From positions 26,262,110-26,326,109 of the forward strand of contig NC_062974.1 in assembly GCF_023078275.1 (NCBI RefSeq): 64,000 nt of DNA. The letters are read 5' to 3'. Positions 18,655 to 28,043 of the stretch are shown here, one piece after another; the first letter of the stretch is position 1, and each line of letters begins with the position of its first letter. The translations under genes were made by a program, and so were the position numbers. The notes below the pieces were generated by a model. That model had not been told where the DNA came from, did no database searches, and saw only the letters and a program-made list of their open reading frames with translations. The DNA comes from Leguminivora glycinivorella. Taxonomy: Eukaryota; Arthropoda; Insecta; Lepidoptera; Tortricidae.

Positions 18655-19032
18655 AGTACCTCCGCCTTACAGAAGACCGCAGCCAAATAGCACTAGACCC
18701 TATTCATAGTGTTGTGTTCCTGCCGGTGAGTAAGGCTGCCAGAGCTCAACGAGGGTGCGGTGTGCTGGTGACGGGAGGACTTACGGAACTAACTTGTTCC
18801 GTCTATTGTCCTTTGAGTAGTCGGCAACCCGAACCCTCCTCCTTGGAGCTTGTACACTCCTTTTTGCTGTGTACTTAACACAGCAAAAGGGAATGTACAA
18901 GTTTCTAATGGGGTGGCAACGCGCATGTGACACTGTTTGAGTTGCAGGCGTCCATAGGTTACGGTGACCGCTTTACATCAGGCGGGCCGTATGCTTGTTT
19001 GTCACCGACGTAGTATTAAAAAAAAAAAGTTT
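18655..19032 (+). mobile_element. Poly(A)-tailed SINE-like repeat, copy 1
   Basis: About 376 bases end in a run of A at 19018-19028. A near-identical copy in opposite orientation lies at 59719-60094 and a diverged one at 62327-62575. The shared phrase GGCGGGCCGTATGCTTGTTTG sits next to the tail. The A-tail in each copy's own orientation indicates retrotransposition by LINE machinery. No tRNA promoter is obvious. Confidence 0.65.
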
Positions 19033-19291
19033 TATAACTCTGCAATCTTTTTTTTTTTTCAAACAAAGTTGATCACTATTATTGCTAACAGCCTCAAACG
19101 TCCTACGGTTAACGGCTTAGATACAACGACCTAACGAAACTGAGGATCATTAATATCTATCAGAAACACAAGAAAAACAAGTCAAAAGTACAATGAATCC
19201 GTGTCTATTATGTAGTAAAAGTCTTTACTCATCGTTCTTATAAACAGTTTATGATGATCTGGAGGCAGTGACCGGTCGTGGACCAGAGAAA

Positions 19292-20685
19292 TACACGGTA
19301 TAACACTGTAACATGCCGAAACTGAATAATTTTAATAGCGTATTCCTTATCATAATATTAGAAGAATAGAATGTCATATAAACTTTTCTGGATTTTACCT
19401 ACTTTCAGAGTTATAAGCATTTAAAAAATAACAATTACTTATTATTTCTCAGAAAAAAAAAACGCTATTTTGATGGTGATAATGCTACGAGTATTATCGG
19501 ACATAATCTAACTATCCTCGTTGATAGATATCAAAAAGTAACTAGTGTCTCATTGTAAAAAACATTTTTTTTAGAAACAAATTACTTATACATTTTTATT
19601 AACCGACTTCAAAAAAAGGAGGAGGTTCTCAATTCGACTGAATGTTTTTTTTTTTATATATGTATGTATGTTACTCGATATCTCCAAGAATCATGGACCG
19701 ATTTTCAATTTTTTTTTTCAATCGGTCAGGTGTAACCCCGAGATGGTCCCATTGGCACCAAGTCGGGGTCTGATGATGGGATCTTGGAGAAATCGAGGGA
19801 ACTCTTCAAATGTTATAGGCACATGTAATGTTTTTAGTGTATTTTTCAAAGGTACACCAGTATTTACGCCTGATGAAAATAATTTTATGTGGCTGAGCTG
19901 ATGATGGAAGGTCAACTCCTCAATGGTTAGGAGTTAAAGGATAATTCTTTCACTACTGTACATATATTCGGACTGATACATATAATATAAATAGGAACCA
20001 CTAAAAATCAACAAATAAATAAACTTTTTAACAAAAAATGAAACCGCCTTCAAAAATAATCGCGTTACAAAAAACGGAGAAACTAAAAAGCAAAAAATAA
20101 TAAACCTTTGAATTCAGATTTCTTATCGGATTGCAATAATCTAAAAATCCAAATTATAAACCAATCAATTATTTTTGGAGTCGGGGCCAGAGCCTGCGTA
20201 TGGTTGGGTGGGGCGAACAGAAAATAGCAAGGCGACGAACAAAAATAATTGATTTGTTTATAATTTGGATGTTTAGATTATTGCAATCCGATAAGAAATC
20301 TGAATTCAAAGGTTTATTATTTTTTGCTTTTTAGTTTTTCCGTGTTTTGTAACGCGATTATTTTAGAAGGCGGTTTTATTTTTTGTTAAAAAGTTTTTTT
20401 AAGTGCCATGCAGTTTTTCCAATAACATTTACTTTTTTGTGAAAATATGTACATCCATAAACACGAAAAAGAATTTTCTTTAATTTTTTTTTGGCGAAAT
20501 TTGCTTGATATCATATAACATTTTATCTTTATTTAACAAAATAATAGTTATTTATCTATGATACAATTTCAAATACCCACAGTAAATCCCTAGTTGATCC
20601 CGGCAAGCTTTATCTTTATTTTGCCCTCAGAAAGGCGTAATTAGTTAAAATCTTTCGGTTTCCTCATGTCGCACCGTATATACAC
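19292..20685. mobile_element. TACACGGT-ended MITE, split by a nested element
   Basis: The left part (19292-19595) and right part (about 20440-20685) together match the uninterrupted copy at 40764-41200, including GAATAATTTTAA near one end and CTTTCGGTTTCCTCATG near the other. About 0.8 kb of other sequence (about 19597-20430) sits between them, so that part inserted later. Confidence 0.65.
19597..20430. mobile_element. Nested repeat with a 155-bp snapback
   Basis: It begins near AACCGACTTCAAAAAAAGGA (19602) and contains 20022-20177 and 20240-20394 as inverted arms of about 155 bp with a 62-bp spacer. The arms share ACGCGATTATTTT and GATTGCAATAATCTAA motifs with few mismatches. There is no coding sequence; a TCGGGGTCTGATGATGGGATC-type stretch lies in the left part (about 19765). 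Confidence 0.6.
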
Positions 20686-20974
20686 GCATATGATGTTCTT
20701 TCAGCACAGCCATATTTTGCGAGGTGAATGTCATCCATACTGAGGTCATACATATAGGTATTTTGGAAAAAGATTGCCTCGCTCGCAAAAAAAAAACAAA
20801 GATGAATAAAGGCATGGTGCTCCAAAAAACGAGTCAGGAGAAATAGTTTTGTGATTAAACTTTTAAGATATTTAAATCAAAGTCATGACTGATAATATTT
20901 TATTACCTCTTTGGCCGATTATTGTTTAAAATAGATATCAATAATATTGTCTTCGGTTACCGCGATAGTTACTC

Positions 20975-21320
20975 ATGAAATAAAACTATGGAAACGGATT
21001 AAATCGCGTATAATGAATTTATAATTCATCCCGACGTTTCGAACACTTTACAGCGTTCGTGGTCAACGGGTGACTGAGGAAAAATTACAATGTGCAAAAG
21101 CTACCCACATATATACAAGAAATATTAACGAACCATGACCACAAATAATATAGATTTTTAAGGCAGGTTCACACACTATTAATAAAGCTAGTTATACAAT
21201 ATTTTAGTTCAGTCACCCGTTGACCACGAATGCTGTAAAGTGTTCGAAACGTCGGGATGAATAAAATTATAAATTCATTATATGCGATTTAATCCGTTTC
21301 TATAGTTTTATTTCATAGAT
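20975..21320. mobile_element. Inverted pair of Penelope-like terminal repeats
   Basis: The left arm at about 20975-21085 and the right arm at about 21210-21318 are inverted copies. Each contains CGACGTTTCGAACACTTTAC (or its complement) and AATCCGTTTC. About 125 bp of unrelated sequence separates them. Penelope-like elements are known to leave inverted terminal copies; that identity is inferred. Confidence 0.6.
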
Positions 21321-21406
21321 ATCAATATTTTATTTTACATTTTTGTGCATTTTCTGTCAATGTTGACAGAATATGTAGTAGCAGTGTAGTAATAGTCGTA
21401 TAGTTT

Positions 21407-22242
21407 GGGTGTGTAATGATTGGTATAACTTTTTATGGTATAATAACATTTGATATAACAACATTTCGTATATATTTAAAGGATATAATCACTCATTTGG
21501 CATAATTAATATTTGGTATAACCAAAAAATATCTACTTTTAATTTGTATAATCATTATTTCGTATAACACTTATTTATAATAACCGTTATATGGTATAAC
21601 TATCTAATGATATACGACTAGTATAATATAACTAGCAAACAGTATAAAACATTTCATGAATTAATTTTATTCTTTTTTTGTATTGTATTGTATAAACATT
21701 TCATTGTTACACTTATATTTAATTAAAGCTTAGAATTATTATTTTTAAAATGGGATCAATTAAAACAAAATAAATACGAATTAAATTAAATTTCAAACTA
21801 AATTAAATTATATCAAATGTGCTCAAGTCTCTAACCTAACCTAACCTACTTTTCTGATACCAGTACATATGTTTAAGGGTCACAGTTCTAACCTAACTTA
21901 ACCTATTATTCTGGTAGCAGCACGTTGTGTGTAGGGGTCACAGTTCTAACCTAATCTACTTTTCTGGTAAATGATGGATCTAATTTATTGTACAATTGTT
22001 TTTTATTCTAACTGTGCTTTAGAAAGAATTTGTGTTATACAATTTATTTATTATCGAAAATAAGCATTATACTCAAAGTATGTTATAATAAATGTTATTC
22101 GAAAAAATATCATTATATTAAATAAGAATTATACAATTTGTTAGTATATTATTTGTTGTTATATGATTCAATCATTATATCAAATGATCGTTATAACGAC
22201 TAAAAATATATCAAAAAAAGTTATATCCGTCGATACGCACCC
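21407..22242. mobile_element. Mutator-like non-autonomous element with 9-bp duplication
   Basis: GTATAGTTT flanks it exactly (21398-21406 and 22243-22251). The ends are GGGTGTGTA and, reversed, GGGTGCGTA, followed on both sides by ATATAAC-rich sequence. Nine-base duplications and G-rich tips are features of the MuDR superfamily. The interior carries many irregular copies of a TATAAY-NNN-ATTT phrase, in one orientation left of centre and in the other right of centre. A central block (about 21830-21985) carries two and a half copies of a roughly 62-bp unit with CTAACCTAAC. No transposase is encoded. Confidence 0.75.
21830..21985. repeat. Short tandem unit with CCTAA motifs
   Basis: The phrase GGTCACAGTTCTAACCTAA occurs at about 21878 and 21937 and a partial unit precedes it. 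CCTAACCTAACCTA at its start equals three insect telomere repeats but is too short to suggest a telomere. Confidence 0.5.
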
Positions 22243-22251
22243 GTATAGTTT

Positions 22252-23430
22252 AGGTACATTGATATTAAAATTCGAAAATATAATATTACAAAACAAAAAA
22301 GATTGGTTGAATTTATACGATTCGAAATTGATTGCAAATATAATTTTAATTGTAAAGTGATGAAGTAGTCGATAATCGACAATCAATCATAAGTTCGACT
22401 ACTCGAGTCGCCAAATGGCACCAACATTAAATTTTAGAACGTTTCATTCAGGAAGACATATACTCTAGTTCGTAATAAAGGTTAGGATATGACAATTGGC
22501 GCGTCAACGTAAAGGACACACTATAGTTACCCTTCCGGTTGACAATGGGTATAAAATTGGGTGATTCGTCATACGAGTTTATTGAAATCTATCGTTATTG
22601 ATATCAAATTGAATTTTAAGGTTAGTGTGTGAGTGTCTATCGGTTACCTACCTTTTATATAGGCTACTAGACTCTTATCTAATTTGGCACAATAAATGAT
22701 TGTCTTCTGTAATATTTGACATAAGAAACCAATATTTAATGATTTTGGGTATTAAATGTGTACGATTTATTAATTAAAAAATGTGAGTATTTTTTTTTTT
22801 AAATTTGGCCACCGAAAACGCGTGTCGTGACGTCATAGAATTCATGTAGTGACGTCATAGAATTCATGTCAAATCAATCACTGACATAATGACCTTTATG
22901 CCTCGTACTTAAAGTGTTTTCGCACTGAATGACTTCATTAACAGAAAATCTATAGATGACATGGCTGATGTTGTTTTTGCCTGATTACGTAAAAGTATTC
23001 TTTAAAAATATTTTTTCCGGTTTATAAGTCATAATAAAATATAGTGATTTTTTTTTCGGTTAATTGGACAGTAAGTAATAATATAAGACAAACTTTAAAA
23101 AAGGGTCAAGTAGCTTATTGAAATTCGCATTAGCTTTACGGGACGTTGGGTGTTAGTGACATTTTGTTTATGACGTAAAGTGTTGAATTTATCAAACGTG
23201 AATTCAAAAGAGATATGACGGTGTCAAACTACAATATTTAAAAGGCCCATTACAAGAATTCTTTATATTTAGTATTTTAAGGTAAAATTTAACAATTTCT
23301 AAAAATACTAAAAATAAAACAACCATGTAAATATATAATAACATACTTACCTAGTAAGTCGTTTATTTATACTATTTAAATCAAAACGACTATAAACTTA
23401 GAAAATAATTATTAAAGCTAAAAGTACACA
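22252..23430. other. Unassigned AT-rich spacer
   Basis: No gene is seen. A 22-bp unit with TGACGTCATAGAATTCATGT occurs twice in tandem at 22827-22869, giving two CRE-like TGACGTCA palindromes 22 bp apart. Confidence 0.4.
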
Positions 23431-23880
23431 ATAGTTATTTCTTATACAAGAGTGCAAAGTTGTATTTTAACGCCGAGTGTGGAATTGAAAAACGAGCAAG
23501 CGAAAGGATTCTATAGTTGAACCACGAGCGAAGCGAGTGGTTCGAGAATATAATCCTGAGCTTGCGAGTTTTTCAATACACGAGAAGTAAAATACATTTG
23601 CACTCGTGTGTAACACAAAACTTTTCCCTCACTATAGCGAGGAAAGTACAACGCAAAAAATGCGTTTATCACTGCTTCCAGTAGTTCTACAGGTGGTAAA
23701 ACATCTTCATCACTAGATTAACCCACTTTTATAAATTTTAAAGCAGAAAATTTGCCTCTATTCAAGGTCAAATTACTTTATCCACTAGTGGATAAAATGC
23801 GTTTTTACCCGCTGGTATTAAAGGACAAAACGCGTGTTTCCGAGCAAGTGAGGGGAAAAAGTATTTATACAAGAAATAAG
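23431..23880 (+). mobile_element. Palindrome-rich repeat family, longest direct copy
   Basis: It starts ATAGTTATTTCTTATACAAG and ends GTGAGGGGAAAAAG...ATACAAG. It contains small perfect or near-perfect palindromes such as CCACTAGTGG and GAACCACGAGCGAAGCGAGT followed by GGTTC. Other copies: 24447-24562 (partial), 25425-25710 (right part), 32273-32707 (inverted, full) and fragments near 16196, 17229 and 26880. No open frame is conserved between copies. Confidence 0.65.
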
Positions 23881-24446
23881 AAGGTATATCTTACTTTCTT
23901 ACTTTTCCATGGATACTAAAACTTTCACGAGCTTCACGGCTTCATGAATAATCAAAGAGTTTCTTCGAGTTTCATTGTAATTAGTTTCCTCAGAGGCTAT
24001 TAATATCAAATCAATTCTTCATTCTCTTTATACGCCTTTGAAATAACTTTTATAAAAGAACGTAGCCGTAATGACATTAAAATGCTACCTCATATTGAAA
24101 TATTTTGAGGCCCCATTTTAATCGCCAAACTATTATTTTTGATACCCATTTCTATGGTTATTTAGTCGCCCGGTTAAATACGTGCCAATTAAATATCATA
24201 GGTTTTCAAAAGTTGGCTAAAATGATAATTACGAGGAATCAAAGTACTGTATGTATATAAATAAAAGATTCAAAAACTTGTTTTTTCTAAAATAGGTAAA
24301 TGTTACTGCATCAAATTAATTGATTTTAATGTTTTTACTACTCAGAATTACGAGCCCTTTTCATCCTACTAGGCGGATGATTCGATTTATTTGGTGAAAA
24401 ATGATTAAGGTTTCGCATCTTAATTTGTAAGGACAGAATAGGTATT

Positions 24447-24562
24447 TGTTATACAAGGGGGCAAAGTTGTATTTTAACGCCGAGTGTGGAATTGAAAAAC
24501 GAGCAAGCGAAAGTATTCCTGAATCCTGAGCTTGCGAGTTTTTCAACACACGTGAAGTAAAA
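24447..24562 (+). mobile_element. Palindrome-rich family, left-end fragment
   Basis: It matches the first 115 bases of the 23431 copy from TTATACAAG through CGAGTTTTTCAACACACG, with an internal deletion of the GAACCACGAGCG palindrome. Confidence 0.6.
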
Positions 24563-24699
24563 TACATTTTTAATACAGTTGCTCAAAAAGTGCCCGTTTT
24601 TTGGCTGTTTAGCGTGCGAGAAGTTGGTTTTTACGCACTAGTGCGTAAAAAGTATACGTTCCATTTTACGACTACTTACCGAGTTGTTTTAATATTAGT

Positions 24700-25130
24700 C
24701 TAGTTTACTAAGACGGAATAAAACTATAAACATAGGTACTATTAAGGCATTAATATTTAAAACATTGATATTTCCTATGTAATTGTTTACTGTTAGTCAT
24801 ATTATACATAATTTATAAAATGATTTATATTTTGAAAAAAAAAATAGGTCACAATGAGTCGTGTAAACAGAATGGAACGAAACGCGTCTTCTGTCAAACG
24901 AGTTGTGTCTTAATGCAAGCACGTTCATAAACCTTAATATGTTACGCGATTTGTCATAATTATTTAATGTTATTTGCAATATATCGAGGCATAAATTGAA
25001 TTCGATTGAATTAAAATATTAGTATACATTAAACAATCGTCCCAAATCGTAAATGTTTATGTTTTTATGGTACCCAATGAAATAAATTGTGTTGGATGAA
25101 TAGCAAAATCGAAAATATGCCCGCAAGTTT
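24700..25130. other. Unassigned spacer
   Basis: AT-rich, no gene seen. Confidence 0.4.
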
Positions 25131-25710
25131 AAAAGCTTCAAAAATACGCCTTTGAATTGTCAAATATATGTACTGCGTCAATGTCAATGCGAAAATTCAG
25201 AGTTCGGATTCTTTTATTAGATTGCACGTGTAGTAGTGTTTTTCGCAACTGTATTGAGGAAAAACGTCGTTTCGTAAACCACACGTGCGAGAATGTTGAG
25301 ATGACGAAAGATTCTCCACTCGTCGCCGAGACGTCGTTCGTCACACTCGAGAATGCGTGCCGCTCGTGGCAAAATGTCTCGGGACTCGTGAAGTAATGAC
25401 ATACTTCTCGCACTTATAACGAAATGTACTATTGCACTCGTGTGTAATACAAAACTTTTCCCCTCACTGTAGCGAGGAAAGTACAACGCAAAAAACGCGT
25501 TTATCACTGCTTCCAGTAGTTCCACAGGTGGTAAAACGTCTTCATCACTAGATTAACCCAGTTTTATCAATTTTAAAGCAGAAAATTTGCTTCTATTCAA
25601 GGTCAAACTACTTTATCCACTAGTGGATAAAATGCGTTTTTACCCGCTGGTATTATAGGACAAAACATGTGTTTCCGAGCACTAGTGGCTCTCTAGTGAG
25701 GGGAAAAAAT
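25131..25710 (+). mobile_element. Palindrome-rich family, right part with a divergent left half
   Basis: From 25425 onward this matches the 23431 copy (GTAATACAAAACTTTTCCCC to TGAGGGGAAAAAA). The left half (25131-25424) is rich in CACTCGT and CACGTG motifs and has open frames on both strands, 79-102 codons, without recognisable domains. I treat them as by-products of the repeat. Confidence 0.5.
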
Positions 25711-26485
25711 TAATATACAAACGTTTGTCAACGTATTTTTGTGCCACCCTGCCGCCACCCGTTATACCTCATAATTATTATAAAGATGAGTCACCAGGCC
25801 TCACAAGTTTAATCGAGTAATTTAAATGTAATTAAACTATATAAGCGTTTTCTAAGTTTGACGTTCGCGTAATAAACATCTCTTCTACCCAAACAGACAT
25901 AAAAGGGACGCATCCACCTAATTAGTCCCCCATCTTTAACGATATTTCTTTGAACATATAGAAAATAAACCCAAACGCGTGCATGTTATTTAAACATACA
26001 ATAAAAAGTAATTTAACTACTTCACCCTTAATACCTTTAAATAAGGTAGCTTTTTCTTTGACAAAAAGCTTTGTTAAGGCACGTGTCACACACGCGACAG
26101 ACACACTCACATGCTTATTATAAAATAAGGAGCTTTTAAAAACTCTTATTTAGCACAGTTCTTTATTGAAATGTCTACTTTAAGGTACCGAAATAAGGTT
26201 TTTAGTATGTTTGTATTTATGAGATAGATACGATAATGCGAAAGTTAGTTTAGGTAATAGGCAAAAATATAATTACTTTTAAGCATTGTGCTTAGTTTCA
26301 TAATCTGTCCTTTGGTAAGTAAGATTGGCAGTTCTTTGAGCTATTTTAATCCTTTATAATTTTACTCGTTATTACGTTTAAAACATAATGTAAACTTGTG
26401 AAGTGTAACATATAAGTAGAAAGCTTCATATATACATTGGGATTGGGTTGGTTCGGGTTTCCCGTGTGGTAATGTTTTTTTCACG
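25711..26485. other. Unassigned spacer
   Basis: No gene or clear repeat recognised. Confidence 0.35.
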
Positions 26486-26600
26486 GCCCGTTTCTCGAAA
26501 GGTACAAGCCTTGTATTACAAGTGTGTTTCCATGACAACCCATACGATTTGACAGTTCGCGCACTTGTAATACAAGGCTTGTACCTTTCGAGAAACGGGC
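26486..26600. mobile_element. 115-bp palindromic MITE
   Basis: Left arm CCCGTTTCTCGAAAGGTACA (26487) is complementary to the right arm ending 26599 over about 38 bases without visible mismatch; the loop is about 37 bases. Confidence 0.7.
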
Positions 26601-26879
26601 CCGGCTTACTTTGCTATTCGAAAACAGAATAGCAAAATTGCATTTCATCCACAAGAGTGCAAAGTAATTTCATACAAATTTTAACTTTATTTCTTAGGCT
26701 GGTTGATAGAATTTACCTATAAATGATGATTTTGAATCATAAATATTGAATAGATTGATGGATTTGATTTAGTTTGTTGTTTTAGTCAGTATTTTGTTCA
26801 TGTTGGTGTGGTGAAAATTTTTGTGTTTCACTCGGTGGCAAAGTTTGTTTATCCTTCGTGCCTTGAAACCCCGCAACGC

Positions 26880-27003
26880 TCAAGATTCAACTTTTTGAAC
26901 CACTCGCGGTACGCTCGCGGTTCAATATTGGAATCTTTCGCTTGCTCAATATTGGCACGTGCGGTTAAACAACAACTTTGCCCCATTGTAACACAAATAA
27001 CTA
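26880..27003 (-). mobile_element. Fragment of the palindrome-rich family
   Basis: GAACCACTCGCGG...GCGGTTC, GAATCTTTCGCTTGCTC and CTTTGCCCCATTGTAACAC match the inverted copy at 32580-32705 with deletions. Confidence 0.5.
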
Positions 27004-27158
27004 TTTTTTGTGGTGGCGGCATGCACAGGATCCGTGAGCAAGGACCCCGCTGAGGATACGAGCGAGCCTTGCTTATGTGAGTTATGTGCATATTTGCCGC
27101 CATCAGTTTTCCCTTAGTCTCCTTATATCTTATATTTTGGTACATATTCCGCGACGAA

Positions 27159-27345
27159 TTAACCCCCGACGCAAAAACAAGGGGTGAAGTTTCGCTCTGT
27201 CTGTGTGTATGTCTGTCTGTTTGTCTGTCTGTCTTTCTGTGTGTGTCTGTCTGTGGCATCGTAGCGAACGGATGAACCGATTTTGATTTAGTTTTTTTTT
27301 GTCTGAAAGCTGAGTTAATGTTTCATGAAAATCGGTCCACTAGGT
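27159..27345 (+). repeat. Interspersed repeat with (TCTG)n, copy 1
   Basis: CCCCGACGCAAAAAC precedes a TCTG/TGTC microsatellite (27198-27255), then ACGGATGAACCGATTTTGAT and TTCATGAAAATCGGTCCAC. The same order occurs at 34021-34285 and 39560-39830. The cysteine-rich frames through the microsatellite are artefacts. Confidence 0.7.
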
Positions 27346-27422
27346 CGCGATCGGCGGCTACTGCCAAGGAGTGGAATTTCCGAGCTCATATAACCCGGTA
27401 ACCTTCAAATCTAGGATGAACA

Positions 27423-27558
27423 GTGCGTAGCCGAATGGCACAAACGCTCACGAAACGAAACGCTAGTAGATATCTCTATCGGTCTTGCGTATTGGCGCGA
27501 CATGGCCAGACTACCTTTCGCGGCGTTTCGTTTTCGTTTCGCGTCGGAGAAATGCGGG
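27423..27558. mobile_element. AGCCGAATGGC-family MITE
   Basis: It starts CGTAGCCGAATGGCACAAAC and has the core GTCTTGCGTATTGGCGCGAC; its right end is truncated after GTCGGAGAAATGC, abutting the SINE region. Confidence 0.7.
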
Positions 27559-27599
27559 GCAAATTTTGTTTTCTTTCATTCAGTTAATTGCTGAGAGTG

Positions 27600-27872
27600 A
27601 CACTGAGACTTCAGCAGTTTCACAAACCTGGTTTGGTCTAGCGCGTAGTGACCCTGCCTGCTACGCCGCGCCCCTGGTTCGAATCCCAGTAAGGGCATTT
27701 GTTTGTGTGATGAGCACAGATATTTGTTCCCGAGTTATGGATGTTTTCTATGTATATATTTGTATATTATATATATCGTTGTCTGAGTACCCACAACACA
27801 AGCCTTCTTGAGCTTACCGTGGGGCTCGGTCAATCTGTGTAAGAATGTCCTATAATGTTTATTATTTATTTA
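27600..27872 (+). mobile_element. tRNA-headed SINE
   Basis: A-box-like TGGTCTAGCGCGTAGTGACC (about 27634) and a perfect B box GGTTCGAATCC at 27676-27686 give an internal RNA polymerase III promoter. The body continues with GTGTGATGAGCACAGATATT and CGTGGGGCTCGGTCAATCTG and ends in ATTTATTTAT. I know this layout from abundant SINEs of noctuid moths. There is no protein coding; mobilisation would depend on a LINE. Confidence 0.8.
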
Positions 27873-28043
27873 TGCGTGAGTATATTTTACAAGTATGGAT
27901 GAATGTGGAAGGAGGAAGGAGGAAGAGGAAATACGGAGAAAAGATGTATGGACTGTGTGAGAGATGATATGGAACAAATGCAAGTGAATGATGATATCCG
28001 ATAGACAGGTAAGTATGGAAGAGAAAGAAATGAAAGTGAAGTA

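Noticed and set aside
21831..21850. CCTAA repeats as an interstitial telomere
   Set aside because: Only three units, inside a MITE and part of a longer tandem unit.
25157..25525. Overlapping frames on both strands, 79-102 codons
   Set aside because: They run through a repeated palindromic family; not conserved between copies.
27084..27275. Cysteine-rich small protein (also 33996-34282 and 39550-39732)
   Set aside because: The Cys-Leu-Ser-Val pattern is translation of a TCTG microsatellite.
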